DNA from: a virus
IMG/VR virus record: IMGVR_UViG_3300010371_000001
Coordinates: 1-64,000 of that record
Direction: 5' to 3' (one strand)
Length of the DNA: 64,000 nucleotides
Shown one piece after another: positions 7,395 to 15,653 of this stretch. Each line of letters starts with the position of its first letter. Within the stretch, counting starts at the first letter, position 1. The notes beneath the pieces are model-generated. The model saw only the letters and a program-made list of their open reading frames with translations. It had not been told where the DNA came from and ran no database searches. Both the position numbers and the translations under genes were made by a program.

Positions 7395-7978
7395 CCTGTA
7401 TCGTAGGCTTGACACATGCCGGTGGCGTGACGTTGGGAGCGGACAGCCAGGTTACTACTGGCTGGGTACACGCGCCGCTGGCTGATTCACAGGGCAAGAT
7501 CTTTCGCGTGGGGAAGATGCTGATTGGCGGTACAGGGACGTTGCGCCAATTGCAATTGGCGCAATATGCCTTGGCACTTCCTGAACATCCATCGGATATG
7601 GCGTGCATGACCTATCTCGTCACGCGCTTTGTGGACGCCATGCGTGATTGTCTCAAAAACGGTGGCCATGCCACCAAAGATAAAGACCAGGAAAGCACCC
7701 CAGGTGCTTTGCTGATAGCCTATTATGGTCGGCTGTTTAATCTCGCCTCTGACTATGCCGTCCAAGAAACTGCCGACTCCTACTATGCCGTCGGCTCAGG
7801 TCAAGAGGTGGCTCTAGGTTCGCTGCACACCAGCGCCCGCATGGGGGAACTGTTGTCGCCAGAGAAGCGCGTCACCTGGGCATTGGAAGCAGCGGCGACG
7901 TTCAGCAATGGCGTGGGCGGGCCATTCGTGATTGAGACACTGGCGAATGAAGCTGCTAAAGAGAGTGAGGCCGCATGA
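7391..7978 (+). CDS. Proteasome/HslV-like Ntn-hydrolase, 195 aa
   Basis: The N-terminus MTCIVGL...GGVTLGADS matches the HslV/20S proteasome beta-type fold. After Met removal Thr1 would be the nucleophile, Asp17 (in GADS) sits at the canonical place, and a Lys (GKIFRVGK) lies near position 35 where catalytic Lys33 is expected. GSGQEVALG supplies the usual Gly-Ser motif near the middle. Length is close to HslV (~175-200 aa). No propeptide is needed because the Thr follows Met directly. No HslU or other AAA+ unfoldase is encoded in the window, so it would need a host partner or act alone. Substrate unknown. Confidence 0.85.
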   Translation: MTCIVGLTHAGGVTLGADSQVTTGWVHAPLADSQGKIFRVGKMLIGGTGTLRQLQLAQYALALPEHPSDMACMTYLVTRFVDAMRDCLKNGGHATKDKDQESTPGALLIAYYGRLFNLASDYAVQETADSYYAVGSGQEVALGSLHTSARMGELLSPEKRVTWALEAAATFSNGVGGPFVIETLANEAAKESEAA

Positions 7979-8178
7979 TGGCGAAACAGACGGCGAAGAG
8001 TCGCGCGGCGCAGGGGAAAGCGCCGCAGACGCGCAAGGTAAAGACAACACCATACACCGCAGAGGCATGTGCCATTGCATCGCTGAACGCGCCCATCACG
8101 CTGCGCACGGTAAAACTGGCGCACTTGCTGGCGCGCATCACCGCCGAACACATCACCACTCTGCCAAAGGCCAGCTAA
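7975..8178 (+). CDS. Small basic protein, 67 aa
   Basis: It overlaps the protease gene at ATGATG. The N-terminal ~25 residues are Lys/Arg/Gln-rich and probably disordered (AKQTAKSRAAQGKAPQTRKV); the rest is an amphipathic helical segment. Coupled translation with the Ntn-hydrolase makes it a possible partner or substrate of that enzyme, which is inference only. The longer frame that reads across it belongs to the integrase and starts later. Confidence 0.55.
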   Translation: MMAKQTAKSRAAQGKAPQTRKVKTTPYTAEACAIASLNAPITLRTVKLAHLLARITAEHITTLPKAS

Positions 8179-8180
8179 CG

Positions 8181-9836
8181 ATGAAACCACAGAAGCAGGA
8201 TCTCCTGCATTTTCAGGGCGTGCCGCCACCAGGGGACGGGGCGCGCGTCGCCACCTACCGGCGGTATAGCTCCGGAAAGCAGAAGGCCACCACGTTGCAG
8301 AAGCAGCAAGATAGCATTGAAGAATCGCTCGATGAACTGCATCCAACGTGGCGCATCCTGCCTGACGGCGAATACGCCGATCCGAAAAAGACGGCGCGCG
8401 ATGACACATTCGAGAATCGCCCCGGCTTACAGCAACTCATTGCCGACGCTCAGGCGGGGAAATTTGACGTCGTGATTGTCGAGTCTGTGGATCGGTGGTC
8501 GCGTTCATCGGCGGTGACGTGGAACACACTGGCCATCCTACATGCGTGTGGCGTCTACTGGATGACCACTGACGGCTTCGATAGCGTCACTATCCGGCAG
8601 GAAGGCACGTCGGCATCATTCGCCCACGCCGCAGAGGCAGCGGCCCAGGTGTCGCGCACGATCAGCAAGAAGGTGGTCAGGGGCAAGCGCACGCGCACGA
8701 AACAGGGCTATCATGGCAGCCACGCACCCTTTGGTTATCAGCGTGGCGAACTGGATGAGAATAACCGGCGCAACTATGAGCCGCACCCGGATCTCTTTCC
8801 GGCGCTGGCCATCATCCGTGATATGAGCATCGCAGGGCAAACGGATCAGGACATCGCCAGCGAGTTGAACCGTCAAGGGTACTACGCGCCGCCAACGGAC
8901 CAGGGCCAGCGTGTGAAGGGGTTGCATGATGAGTCAGTGCAGCACATGGATAAGCGACCGATTACCGCGCGTCTCATTGTCGGCACCCGGCACAATCGCT
9001 TCTATGTACGCTTCCAACCTGATAGCGACCGGGGTATCACCTGGACAAAGCGCGAGGGCGTGGAACGTGAGGGACGCCACGTGGCGGCATGGACGCAAGA
9101 GGAATGGGCGGCGATGCAAGCGGCAAAGCGACCGATGCAGAATCGCCCAAACGCCACGCCGCGCGCCCGGCGCACCTGGCCGTTCGGCGGCATCATGATT
9201 TGCCAGCAATGCGGACTGGTGATGCAGTGCGCCGCACATAAACGCTACAAAGAGCGGGGCGACCTTCTCTGCTACTATCAATGCCGCCGAACAAGCGCAT
9301 GCCGTCCGCAATCCGTCCGGGCTGAATACCTGGAAGATGCATTCGGCGCGCTCTTGGAACATCTGGATGATGCAGGATGGCGCGAGACACTGACGGCACT
9401 GGTACAGCAAGACGTGGAACCACCGCCTGACCACGCCGCCGAACGCGAGCGGCTAGAGACGGCCATCCGGCGCGAGAATATCAAACTTGATGCGGGCGGC
9501 ATCACAGAAGCAGAGTACAAGCGCAATGTGAAGCGGCTACGCGCGGATCTCGCTCGCGTCCCTATACCGCGCGCCAATCCGGTGCAAGAGCGCCAGCACC
9601 AGGCCGCAGAGACGATGGCAACCATCGCAAAATGCTGGCAAGCCGCGCCACTCACCGATAAGCGCGAGATGACGACCCTACTCCTGCAACAACCCGGTGC
9701 GGTGTACGACCGGCGCGATAAGCGCATCGTTGCGGTGCGACCGCATGATGAATTCGCGCTGGTGTTTCAGGCGGCACTCGGATGGGAAATGCGGGATAGT
9801 TGGCTCTGGCATCCAGCACAAAGGGAGGTCGCATGA
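8181..9836 (+). CDS. int: Large serine recombinase, probable integrase, 551 aa
   Basis: ATG 8181 gives a typical large serine integrase. Residues 20-165 are the resolvase catalytic domain: YRRYSSGKQ places the nucleophile at Ser30, and VDRWSRSS is the conserved Asp-Arg-x-x-Arg region. The recombinase domain follows (residues ~180-300), then a zinc ribbon (CQQCGLVMQC...CYYQC) at ~340-375, and a coiled coil near 420-470. Such enzymes join phage attP to host attB across a 2-bp core without host factors, and need a separate directionality factor for excision. The - strand excisionase-like gene immediately downstream is a candidate. No attP can be named with certainty. Confidence 0.92.
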   Translation: MKPQKQDLLHFQGVPPPGDGARVATYRRYSSGKQKATTLQKQQDSIEESLDELHPTWRILPDGEYADPKKTARDDTFENRPGLQQLIADAQAGKFDVVIVESVDRWSRSSAVTWNTLAILHACGVYWMTTDGFDSVTIRQEGTSASFAHAAEAAAQVSRTISKKVVRGKRTRTKQGYHGSHAPFGYQRGELDENNRRNYEPHPDLFPALAIIRDMSIAGQTDQDIASELNRQGYYAPPTDQGQRVKGLHDESVQHMDKRPITARLIVGTRHNRFYVRFQPDSDRGITWTKREGVEREGRHVAAWTQEEWAAMQAAKRPMQNRPNATPRARRTWPFGGIMICQQCGLVMQCAAHKRYKERGDLLCYYQCRRTSACRPQSVRAEYLEDAFGALLEHLDDAGWRETLTALVQQDVEPPPDHAAERERLETAIRRENIKLDAGGITEAEYKRNVKRLRADLARVPIPRANPVQERQHQAAETMATIAKCWQAAPLTDKREMTTLLLQQPGAVYDRRDKRIVAVRPHDEFALVFQAALGWEMRDSWLWHPAQREVA

Positions 9837-9841
9837 TGTTA

Positions 9842-10063
9842 TTATTCGTTTTGAGACGGTTTGCTGCGCAGTCGTTCGCCTTCTGCAATCAACTTCTGAA
9901 CCTCGTCAGGATCGAAGTCCAAACGACCGCGCTTGCTATTCCATGGCGATTTTTCCGGGGCGGTCAGCCTGCCTTCTGCAATCAGACGATACAAGGTTGG
10001 TCTCGTAATGCCCAGCAAACGCATAACCTCTTGCGAGGACACGCGCTGTTTCTCTTCCACCAT
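9842..10063 (-). CDS. Excisionase/MerR-type HTH protein, 73 aa
   Basis: On the - strand the start follows GAGAGAGGGACAAAT. The protein opens with an HTH of the excisionase/MerR class (SSQEVMRLLGITRPTLYRLIAEGRL), then a wing-like basic patch (SPWNSKRGRLDFD) and a short helix. It converges tail-to-tail with the integrase gene (5-nt gap) and diverges from the early operon. That position suits a recombination directionality factor, a repressor, or both. RDFs of serine integrases are diverse in sequence, so the assignment is inference. Confidence 0.8.
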   Translation of the reverse strand: MVEEKQRVSSQEVMRLLGITRPTLYRLIAEGRLTAPEKSPWNSKRGRLDFDPDEVQKLIAEGERLRSKPSQNE

Positions 10064-10221
10064 ATTTGTCCCTCTCTCAAACTCGCAAAGTGTTTTGACA
10101 TAGTTACGTCAGGTACTACCAAAACTATACCACACTTGACGAACACACCGCAATGAGGTAGTATATAAATACATGGTTACGATGATACGTTAGAACGTTA
10201 GATAGTAAGAAGGAAAGCAAG
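10064..10221. promoter_or_regulatory. Divergent control region
   Basis: This 158-bp A+T-rich gap separates the - strand HTH gene from the early operon. It holds a + promoter (listed separately), a possible - strand promoter (TTGCGG, 18 bp, TATAGT), a near-palindrome TGACATAGTTACGTCA at about 10095-10110, and outward-facing CGTCA/TGACG repeats flanking 35 bp. These are plausible operators for the HTH protein, and the region is also a candidate site for attP. Confidence 0.6.
10136..10164 (+). promoter_or_regulatory. Early operon promoter
   Basis: TTGACG (10136-10141), a 17-bp spacer and TAGTAT (10159-10164) make a near-consensus sigma70-type promoter about 58 bp before the first early gene. 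It is the best promoter seen ahead of the long early operon. Confidence 0.65.
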
Positions 10222-10914
10222 ATGGCTGAAAAGCAGAATGGAGCGAGCGGCATGAGGCAAGACACAGAGCGGGATAACGCTCATTTAGTGACAGGGAAAA
10301 CAGTCAAGACTGAAACTAATGTCACTAACACAGATATGAGCCGTTATACAACGGCCTCTGCCCCCGCCCCGTACACCATCCCCAGCGACCCCAGCGCCAT
10401 CGACATGCGCCGTTTGGGGCAATTGATCTGGCGCATGCACAACACAGTCCCGATGGACGGCAAAGGGTCAGCCTTATTAGCTGACATCATGCAAGCCGTA
10501 GGCATGATGCCAGATGACGGGATGCTCTATACCAGTGAAGTGTGCGAAGAGATTGAGCGCCATCGCTCACCTTCCACACACCCCATCCCCGACGACACGT
10601 TCACCCCCGCCAACGATGCTGAGCGCCTGTTCGGCGTGCCAGCGGGCTATGGCGACACATCCGAGCGCGACGACCGGCACGATCCGTATTGCACGTGTGC
10701 GGGGTGCCGGGGTGATGAGCCGGATGAGCCGGAATGCCCTCCGCCACCATCATTCGGCAAGTGCGACCTGTGCAAGAAGGAAACGAGCGACCTGAAACAA
10801 TGCAGCAAATGCGATGCGTGGTGCTGCTACATGGATTGGATGCGACAGGATGGCGGCACGGTGCTGTGTGTCCACTGCGATTTTGAGCAGGCGTATGGGG
10901 AGGCGTGGCAATGA
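10222..10914 (+). CDS. Cys-rich early protein, 230 aa
   Basis: First gene of the early operon, with a leader of roughly 50 nt from the promoter and an AAGGAAAGCAAG ribosome site. The N-terminal ~35 residues are polar. A central region is Pro/Asp-rich. The C-terminal ~85 residues carry several Cys pairs (CTCAGC, CDLCKKE, CSKCDAWCC, CVHC) that fit one or two treble-clef or RING/B-box-like zinc sites. Its position as the leading early gene suggests a regulatory or host-takeover role, but no family is recognised. Confidence 0.7.
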   Translation: MAEKQNGASGMRQDTERDNAHLVTGKTVKTETNVTNTDMSRYTTASAPAPYTIPSDPSAIDMRRLGQLIWRMHNTVPMDGKGSALLADIMQAVGMMPDDGMLYTSEVCEEIERHRSPSTHPIPDDTFTPANDAERLFGVPAGYGDTSERDDRHDPYCTCAGCRGDEPDEPECPPPPSFGKCDLCKKETSDLKQCSKCDAWCCYMDWMRQDGGTVLCVHCDFEQAYGEAWQ

Positions 10915-11195
10915 GTAGACTTGATAACTTCCTTGAGGAATCGGATCGTCGCACTAAGATTAACCTCTATCTTGCCCGCAAAGAACGCGAGCGCAAGGAA
11001 CTGGCACATAGCATTGCCGTGCTGATTGTGCTGGGGTTGTACACCCTGGCATGGCTGGCTGGCACAGCGCTGATCGCTTGGGTGCTGTCATTCACCATAG
11101 GACATCTGACCTTCTGGCAATGGTGCCTCACCATCTTCGTGGTGGGCATCGCAGCGGGGCGCGTAGCATCGTGGTTCAAACGAGGGGAGAAATAG
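10911..11195 (+). CDS. Two-helix membrane protein, 94 aa
   Basis: It starts on an ATGA overlap with the upstream gene. A basic helical N-terminus (LARKERERKEL) precedes two transmembrane helices at ~residues 34-58 and 63-82, and a short basic tail. Both ends are expected in the cytoplasm. Function unknown. Confidence 0.65.
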   Translation: MSRLDNFLEESDRRTKINLYLARKERERKELAHSIAVLIVLGLYTLAWLAGTALIAWVLSFTIGHLTFWQWCLTIFVVGIAAGRVASWFKRGEK

Positions 11196-11199
11196 CGCG

Positions 11200-13485
11200 A
11201 TGGTAGCACCAACAGCCGACTACGGCGCGTTTTTGGCCAGCAAACGTATCACGGCTCAGCCGTGCGGTTTTGATGTGAGTGAGCGCGATATCAATCCGAT
11301 GCTGTTCCCGTTCCAACGGCGGATCGTCCAGTGGGCCGTGCATCGTGGACGGGCGGCACTCTTCGAGGAATGCGGCCTTGGCAAGTCGCTACAACAATAC
11401 GAGTGGGCGCGCATCATCAGTGAGCATGAGCATCGCCCCGTTTTGATTCTTGCCCCCTTGGGCGTGGCGGTACAGAGCGTGGATGAGGGGGCAAAATTTG
11501 GCATCCCTATCACGCTTTGTCGGACCCAAGCCGATGTGCAATCAGGGATCAACATCACCAATTACGACATGCTGCATCATTTCGATCCCGCCGCATTTTG
11601 CGGGATCGTCCTTGACGAATCGAGCATCCTCAAGTCGTTTGGTGGCGAAGTGCGCAAGGAAATTACGGAGTTTGCTCGCATCATCCCCTATCGCCTGTGT
11701 TGCACCGCCACGCCAGCTCCGAACGATCTCATTGAACTGACGAACCATGCCGAATTCCTAGACATCATGAGCGGCAAAGAGATCATCGCCTTGTTCTTTA
11801 CGCAGGATGGCAACACCACCCACAAGTGGCGACTCAAGGGTCACGCCCAAGACGAGTTTTGGCGGTGGATGGCATCCTGGTGTATTGCTATTCGCAAGCC
11901 GTCGGACTTGGGATTCAGTGACGAGGGTTACACACTGCCGAAACTGCATATCCATCAGGTGACAGTGAAAGGGACCGCGCGCCCCGGTCAGATGTTCGCT
12001 GTGGAAGCACAGACACTGGAAGAACGGCGCGATGCCCGACGTGAAAGCCTCTCCGAGCGCGTTGCGGCGTGTGCCAAATTGGTGGCGAAAGAACCGGATG
12101 AGCCTTGGCTTGTGTGGTGCGATCTCAACATTGAGGGTGAGTCTCTCACAAAAGCCATTCCTGGCGCGGTGCAAATCACTGGCGCAGATAGCCGGGACCA
12201 CAAAGAAACAGCGATGCGCGATTTCATTAAGGGTACAACACTCGATCTGGTAAGCAAGCCCTCTATCTGTGGTTTTGGTCTGAACCTGCAACATAGTGCG
12301 CGTGCGGCATTCGTTGGGCTATCGGATAGTTTCGAGCAGTTCTATCAGGCGATCCGTCGGGAGTGGCGTTATGGGCAGACCCGCGAAGTCCATGCCTATG
12401 TCATCACATCTGAGACAGAAGGGGCGGTGGTTAAAAATATCCAACGCAAAGAGAAGCAGGCTAGCCAAATGATGGAAGAGATCGTCAAGCATATGGCTGG
12501 CCTGTCCTTGGCTCATGCGGAACGCAGCGAGATGGAGTATGAAGAAGCCGTCACTCAAGGGCGCGGCTGGACGCTATACCTGGGCGATAGTGTGCTACTG
12601 ATGGATGCACTTGATGATAATAGCGTGGGTCTTACAGTCACATCGCCGCCCTTCCCTGGCATGTATGCGTACACCAACAGTTCCCACGACATCGGTAATA
12701 CCACCACGATTGATGAGATGGTGGCCCACTTTCGCTACCTGATGAGCAAAGAGAAACTCTATCGCGTCACGATGCCTGGACGCATGGCGTGCATCCACCT
12801 CTGCCAACTCACGGCTATGAAGAGCCGTGAGGGATATGTCGGGCTGCACGACTACCGGGGTCGGGTCATTCAGATGATGATCGAGGAGGGATGGGTATTC
12901 GCGGGCGAGGTCACGATTGAGAAGAATCCCCAGGTGCAAGCAGTACGCAACAAAGAACGCGGCTTACTCTTTAAGACTCTCGCCACGGATGCCAGCCTCA
13001 TGCGCATGGCCTTAGCTGATTATCTCATCTACTTCCGTAAGCCAGGGGATAATCCGGTTCCGATTCACGCCGGAATGAGCAAGAAATACAACCCCAACGG
13101 CGGATGGATTACCGAGGAAGAGTGGATCGAGTGGGCATCGCCTGTCTGGCATCGCCAGGGTAAAGCATACCCCAATGGCATCCGTGAGACGGATGTGCTG
13201 AACGTCTCAGCGGCGCGGGACACAAATGATGAACGCCACCTTTGCCCGTTGCAGTTAGGCGTCATTGAGCGCGCCGTTAAACTCTGGTCAGCACCTGGCG
13301 ATCTTGTTCTCGACCCCTTCAATGGCGTTGGCAGCACAGGCTATCAGGCACTGCGTTTTGGTCGGCACTATGTTGGTTTTGAGTTGAAGCGGTCATACTG
13401 GCAATCAGCGAAGGCTAATCTTGAACGCGCCGCTCGTGAGAAAGCCCAGCCGGGACTATTCGATGAACTCGATGAGGTGGCCTAG
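11200..13485 (+). CDS. SNF2-like helicase fused to DNA methyltransferase, 761 aa
   Basis: Two enzymes are joined. Residues ~30-420 are an SF2 ATPase: ECGLGKS (Walker A, ~57-63), LDESS (DExx motif), CCTATPAPND (motif III) and QAIRREWRYGQ (motif VI, with its arginine fingers). Residues ~455-745 are a beta-class amino-methyltransferase: TSPPF near 480 (catalytic motif IV) comes before DPFNGVGSTG near 704 (AdoMet-binding motif I). The order, with motif IV first, defines the beta group; it could make N4-methylcytosine or N6-methyladenine. The fusion could protect phage DNA or couple remodelling to methylation. No restriction nuclease domain is seen. Confidence 0.9.
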   Translation: MVAPTADYGAFLASKRITAQPCGFDVSERDINPMLFPFQRRIVQWAVHRGRAALFEECGLGKSLQQYEWARIISEHEHRPVLILAPLGVAVQSVDEGAKFGIPITLCRTQADVQSGINITNYDMLHHFDPAAFCGIVLDESSILKSFGGEVRKEITEFARIIPYRLCCTATPAPNDLIELTNHAEFLDIMSGKEIIALFFTQDGNTTHKWRLKGHAQDEFWRWMASWCIAIRKPSDLGFSDEGYTLPKLHIHQVTVKGTARPGQMFAVEAQTLEERRDARRESLSERVAACAKLVAKEPDEPWLVWCDLNIEGESLTKAIPGAVQITGADSRDHKETAMRDFIKGTTLDLVSKPSICGFGLNLQHSARAAFVGLSDSFEQFYQAIRREWRYGQTREVHAYVITSETEGAVVKNIQRKEKQASQMMEEIVKHMAGLSLAHAERSEMEYEEAVTQGRGWTLYLGDSVLLMDALDDNSVGLTVTSPPFPGMYAYTNSSHDIGNTTTIDEMVAHFRYLMSKEKLYRVTMPGRMACIHLCQLTAMKSREGYVGLHDYRGRVIQMMIEEGWVFAGEVTIEKNPQVQAVRNKERGLLFKTLATDASLMRMALADYLIYFRKPGDNPVPIHAGMSKKYNPNGGWITEEEWIEWASPVWHRQGKAYPNGIRETDVLNVSAARDTNDERHLCPLQLGVIERAVKLWSAPGDLVLDPFNGVGSTGYQALRFGRHYVGFELKRSYWQSAKANLERAAREKAQPGLFDELDEVA

Positions 13486-13746
13486 ATGGATATCACCGCA
13501 ATCCCGTATCAGCATCGCATCGTCGTGGCGCGTGTGCCTGATGGCTGGGTCTGCGTGCTGCGGCCTGGCGGCATCATCGGTGATGACGCCGAAACGTGGC
13601 GGCAGGCGCGTGAGAACGCCGTGGACCCGTGGCATGCCGACCCCGCCACCTGCATAATTGTCGATGCACGCGAGCCGCAGTGGCGCAAGGTGCGTGACGA
13701 TTCCTGGCGCGTGCTGGGGATGATGGCGCGAGAGCGAGGCGAGTGA
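13486..13746 (+). CDS. Hypothetical protein, 86 aa
   Basis: It begins immediately after the helicase-methyltransferase stop. A beta-hairpin-like start (HRIVVARVPDGWVCVLRP) and Trp-rich C-terminal half suggest a small globular protein. No family recognised. It is the first of four short genes coupled by overlaps or minimal gaps. Confidence 0.6.
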   Translation: MDITAIPYQHRIVVARVPDGWVCVLRPGGIIGDDAETWRQARENAVDPWHADPATCIIVDAREPQWRKVRDDSWRVLGMMARERGE

Positions 13747-13747
13747 T

Positions 13748-13978
13748 ATGGCAACACAACCCAGCCCATTCACCTACACCGCTGTGACGCTGCACGGCCA
13801 GCACCTCTACCGTGTGCTGGCCGATGGCCGGGAGATTGGCCTGATGCAGCGCACCCGTGGCGGCTGGGCAGCCTGTGAGTGGCACCAGGCGCACGGCACG
13901 ACCCAACAGCGCGAGGTATTCGCCACGCAAGCTGAGGTGGGCTGGTACTGGCTGAAACGGAAGGGGGCAAGGGGATGA
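13748..13978 (+). CDS. Hypothetical protein, 76 aa
   Basis: One base separates it from the previous gene. The sequence YTAVTLHGQHLYRVLADGREIGLMQRTRGGW looks like a two- or three-stranded sheet, then a helix ending in a basic tail. Unknown family. It overlaps the next gene by 4 nt (ATGA). Confidence 0.6.
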   Translation: MATQPSPFTYTAVTLHGQHLYRVLADGREIGLMQRTRGGWAACEWHQAHGTTQQREVFATQAEVGWYWLKRKGARG

Positions 13979-14175
13979 TGGCAAATCGCAAAGAGATCAG
14001 GGAAGCGGCCCGCAAGCGGGATATAGCCACGCTGAATGAGGCGATCAAGATCATGGCGCGCCATATCCCGCCCGTGGGAAGCGTTCAGCCGATGGCCCGC
14101 ATCCCCTGGCGTGAAGCGATCAAATTGATGCGACAGATGAAGGCGGAACTGGAAAGCGAGGTGAGCGAGAGATGA
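13975..14175 (+). CDS. Small basic helical protein, 66 aa
   Basis: ATGATG start inside the end of the previous gene. It is highly charged and helical (RKEIREAARKRDIATLNEAIKI). No motif recognised. It overlaps the following gene by 4 nt. Confidence 0.6.
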   Translation: MMANRKEIREAARKRDIATLNEAIKIMARHIPPVGSVQPMARIPWREAIKLMRQMKAELESEVSER

Positions 14176-14396
14176 TCATCACCATTCACGCGCCCCTAGA
14201 CATCGACACGGCGCGGCTCACGCGGGCGCAACGGCTGCTGGTGGGCTACCTATGCGGGCTGCATGAGCGCCAGGGCGATGTGCTGCTGTTCAGCGTGCGG
14301 CGGGCGGTGGTGGTGACGGGGATGGAAGATGCGGATGTTCAAGACGCGCTGCATGGGATGGTAGCGGCGCGGGCGATTGAGTTGGAAGCGGCGTAG
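14172..14396 (+). CDS. Hypothetical protein, 74 aa, possible winged helix
   Basis: Starts on an ATGA overlap. The pattern TRAQRLLVGYLCGLHERQGDVLLFSVRRAVVVTGMEDADVQDALHGMVAARAIEL resembles a small winged-helix DNA-binding fold, with a helix, turn and recognition helix ending in a domain boundary. This is inference from the pattern only. It lies just before the replication initiator. Confidence 0.6.
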   Translation: MIITIHAPLDIDTARLTRAQRLLVGYLCGLHERQGDVLLFSVRRAVVVTGMEDADVQDALHGMVAARAIELEAA

Positions 14397-14471
14397 GACA
14401 TCGGCACTAATGGCGGCAGATCGGCGCGAATTGCCGGTATATCGTCAGTGCGCATTACAAGGCGGGCGAAT

Positions 14472-15653
14472 ATGGTGGCAGAACGGAAAGATGAACCAGG
14501 GGTGGTGCTTCCCTGGCGACAGAGGGCGGCGGTGATGGGTGTAGTTGAGGAAGAAAAAATCAGCGTCATCACCGGTGACGCCTTTGCCGCTGTGCAGAAA
14601 GTGGGGCAGATGGGATATCCCAAACGCATGACTCACTTCCTCTTAGACGCGCTACTCAAAGAGACGTTCAAGAACTCTGGATGGCACCGCAAGCATGGCC
14701 GCCCACAGCACGTATGCACATTCCGTCTCACTACATGGGCGGTCACACTCGGCTGGGAGAAACCAACCGTCATCCAGGTACGCAACCGCCTAGTAGAGGC
14801 TGGCGTCATCACCTTTGAGCCAGATCCTGATATTCCCGGAGATGGCGTGATTGCGTGGAATATCGCCTTTAACGAATGGCAACCCATCGGTCTCAGGGGA
14901 GGGAAGCGCACTGGTGCTGGCAATCCCTATTTTTCGTCGCCAGAATATCAAGCGTACATTACTAGATTGAAAGCAGAAAAGACCTATCAAAGTAGTAATG
15001 GCGACTATCAAAGTAGTAACGATTCCCTATCAAAAGAGAAACGCAAGCCTGCTAAAACGCCTATCAAAGTAGTAACGGTCGTAAGCTCTGATGCCAGTGT
15101 AGGCCAGGCCGCACCAGACCCTTTAAGAAAAGATACGGAAGAAACAAAGAAGAAAACCCCTAACGGGGTACGCACGCGGTCGCGTGCTAGCCCTGATGGT
15201 TCTGCAAAAACGTTTGAGGTGGTTGATGAGGACGACATCCGCTTCAAGATTGCTGCTTATTTCTGGCGCAAGCGCAAGGAATTCGCGCCAGAGTTGACGG
15301 ACCCACCACTTACTCCCGCTGGGTTGGCGAAGTGGTGCGACTTAGTAAGACGCCTCCTTGCCAAGCACGATAAAAACACCATCGGCCACGCCATTGACTA
15401 CGCTTTTGCAGACGTGAAGTGGTGGGCAGGCAAGATGAGCGGAATGGATCGATTCCACCGCGATTTTGCCAAGATTTACACGGACATGCAGGCCGCGCAG
15501 AAACGAGAGGAGAGAGGGAATGGGCAAGCGAGATCATCAACTCAAAGCACTGTCAACGGACGAGGTACTCCGGCTGGCAAACTTATCAAAAGTCGAGAGC
15601 AGCGCATCGCCGAGGCCGCTCAGCCGCATGGAACGCGAAAAACAAGCGCGTGA
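14472..15653 (+). CDS. Replication initiator, lambda O-like, 393 aa
   Basis: ATG 14472 follows AAGGCGGGCGAAT; an in-frame GTG at 14448 is an alternative. The N-terminal ~150 residues include an HTH-like region (PKRMTHFLLDALLKET; TTWAVTLGWEKPTVIQVRNRLVEAGVI) that looks like a winged-helix origin-binding domain. A charged linker and a helical C-terminal domain (~245-340) follow, as in phage O/DnaD-type initiators. Direct repeats lie inside the gene, which mirrors the lambda origin within O. The DnaC-like loader gene overlaps its 3' end by 134 nt. Confidence 0.78.
   Translation: MVAERKDEPGVVLPWRQRAAVMGVVEEEKISVITGDAFAAVQKVGQMGYPKRMTHFLLDALLKETFKNSGWHRKHGRPQHVCTFRLTTWAVTLGWEKPTVIQVRNRLVEAGVITFEPDPDIPGDGVIAWNIAFNEWQPIGLRGGKRTGAGNPYFSSPEYQAYITRLKAEKTYQSSNGDYQSSNDSLSKEKRKPAKTPIKVVTVVSSDASVGQAAPDPLRKDTEETKKKTPNGVRTRSRASPDGSAKTFEVVDEDDIRFKIAAYFWRKRKEFAPELTDPPLTPAGLAKWCDLVRRLLAKHDKNTIGHAIDYAFADVKWWAGKMSGMDRFHRDFAKIYTDMQAAQKREERGNGQARSSTQSTVNGRGTPAGKLIKSREQRIAEAAQPHGTRKTSA
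14984..15075 (+). repeat. Iterons, candidate replication origin
   Basis: CTATCAAAGTAGTAA occurs exactly at 14984, 15005 and 15061, with a degenerate copy at 15027 (CTATCAAAAGAG). The first three copies are spaced 21-22 bp, two helical turns, so a bound protein would face the same side. An A-rich stretch follows near 15125-15165 (AAAAGATACGG...AAGAAAAC) and could be the unwinding element. The position inside the initiator gene matches the lambda O layout. Confidence 0.75.

Noticed and set aside
7932-8180. N-terminal extension of the integrase
   Set aside because: The frame is open, but it crosses two coupled genes and lacks a start signal. ATG 8181 fits family length.
9881-9984. 14-bp direct repeat GCCTTCTGCAATCA as att core
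   Set aside because: Both copies encode LIAEG in the HTH gene in the same frame, so coding use explains them.
9800-10156. + strand ORF over the excisionase-like gene and promoter
   Set aside because: The - strand frame has an HTH and a strong ribosome site. The + frame is Leu/Phe/Arg mixture without a fold signal and runs through the promoter.
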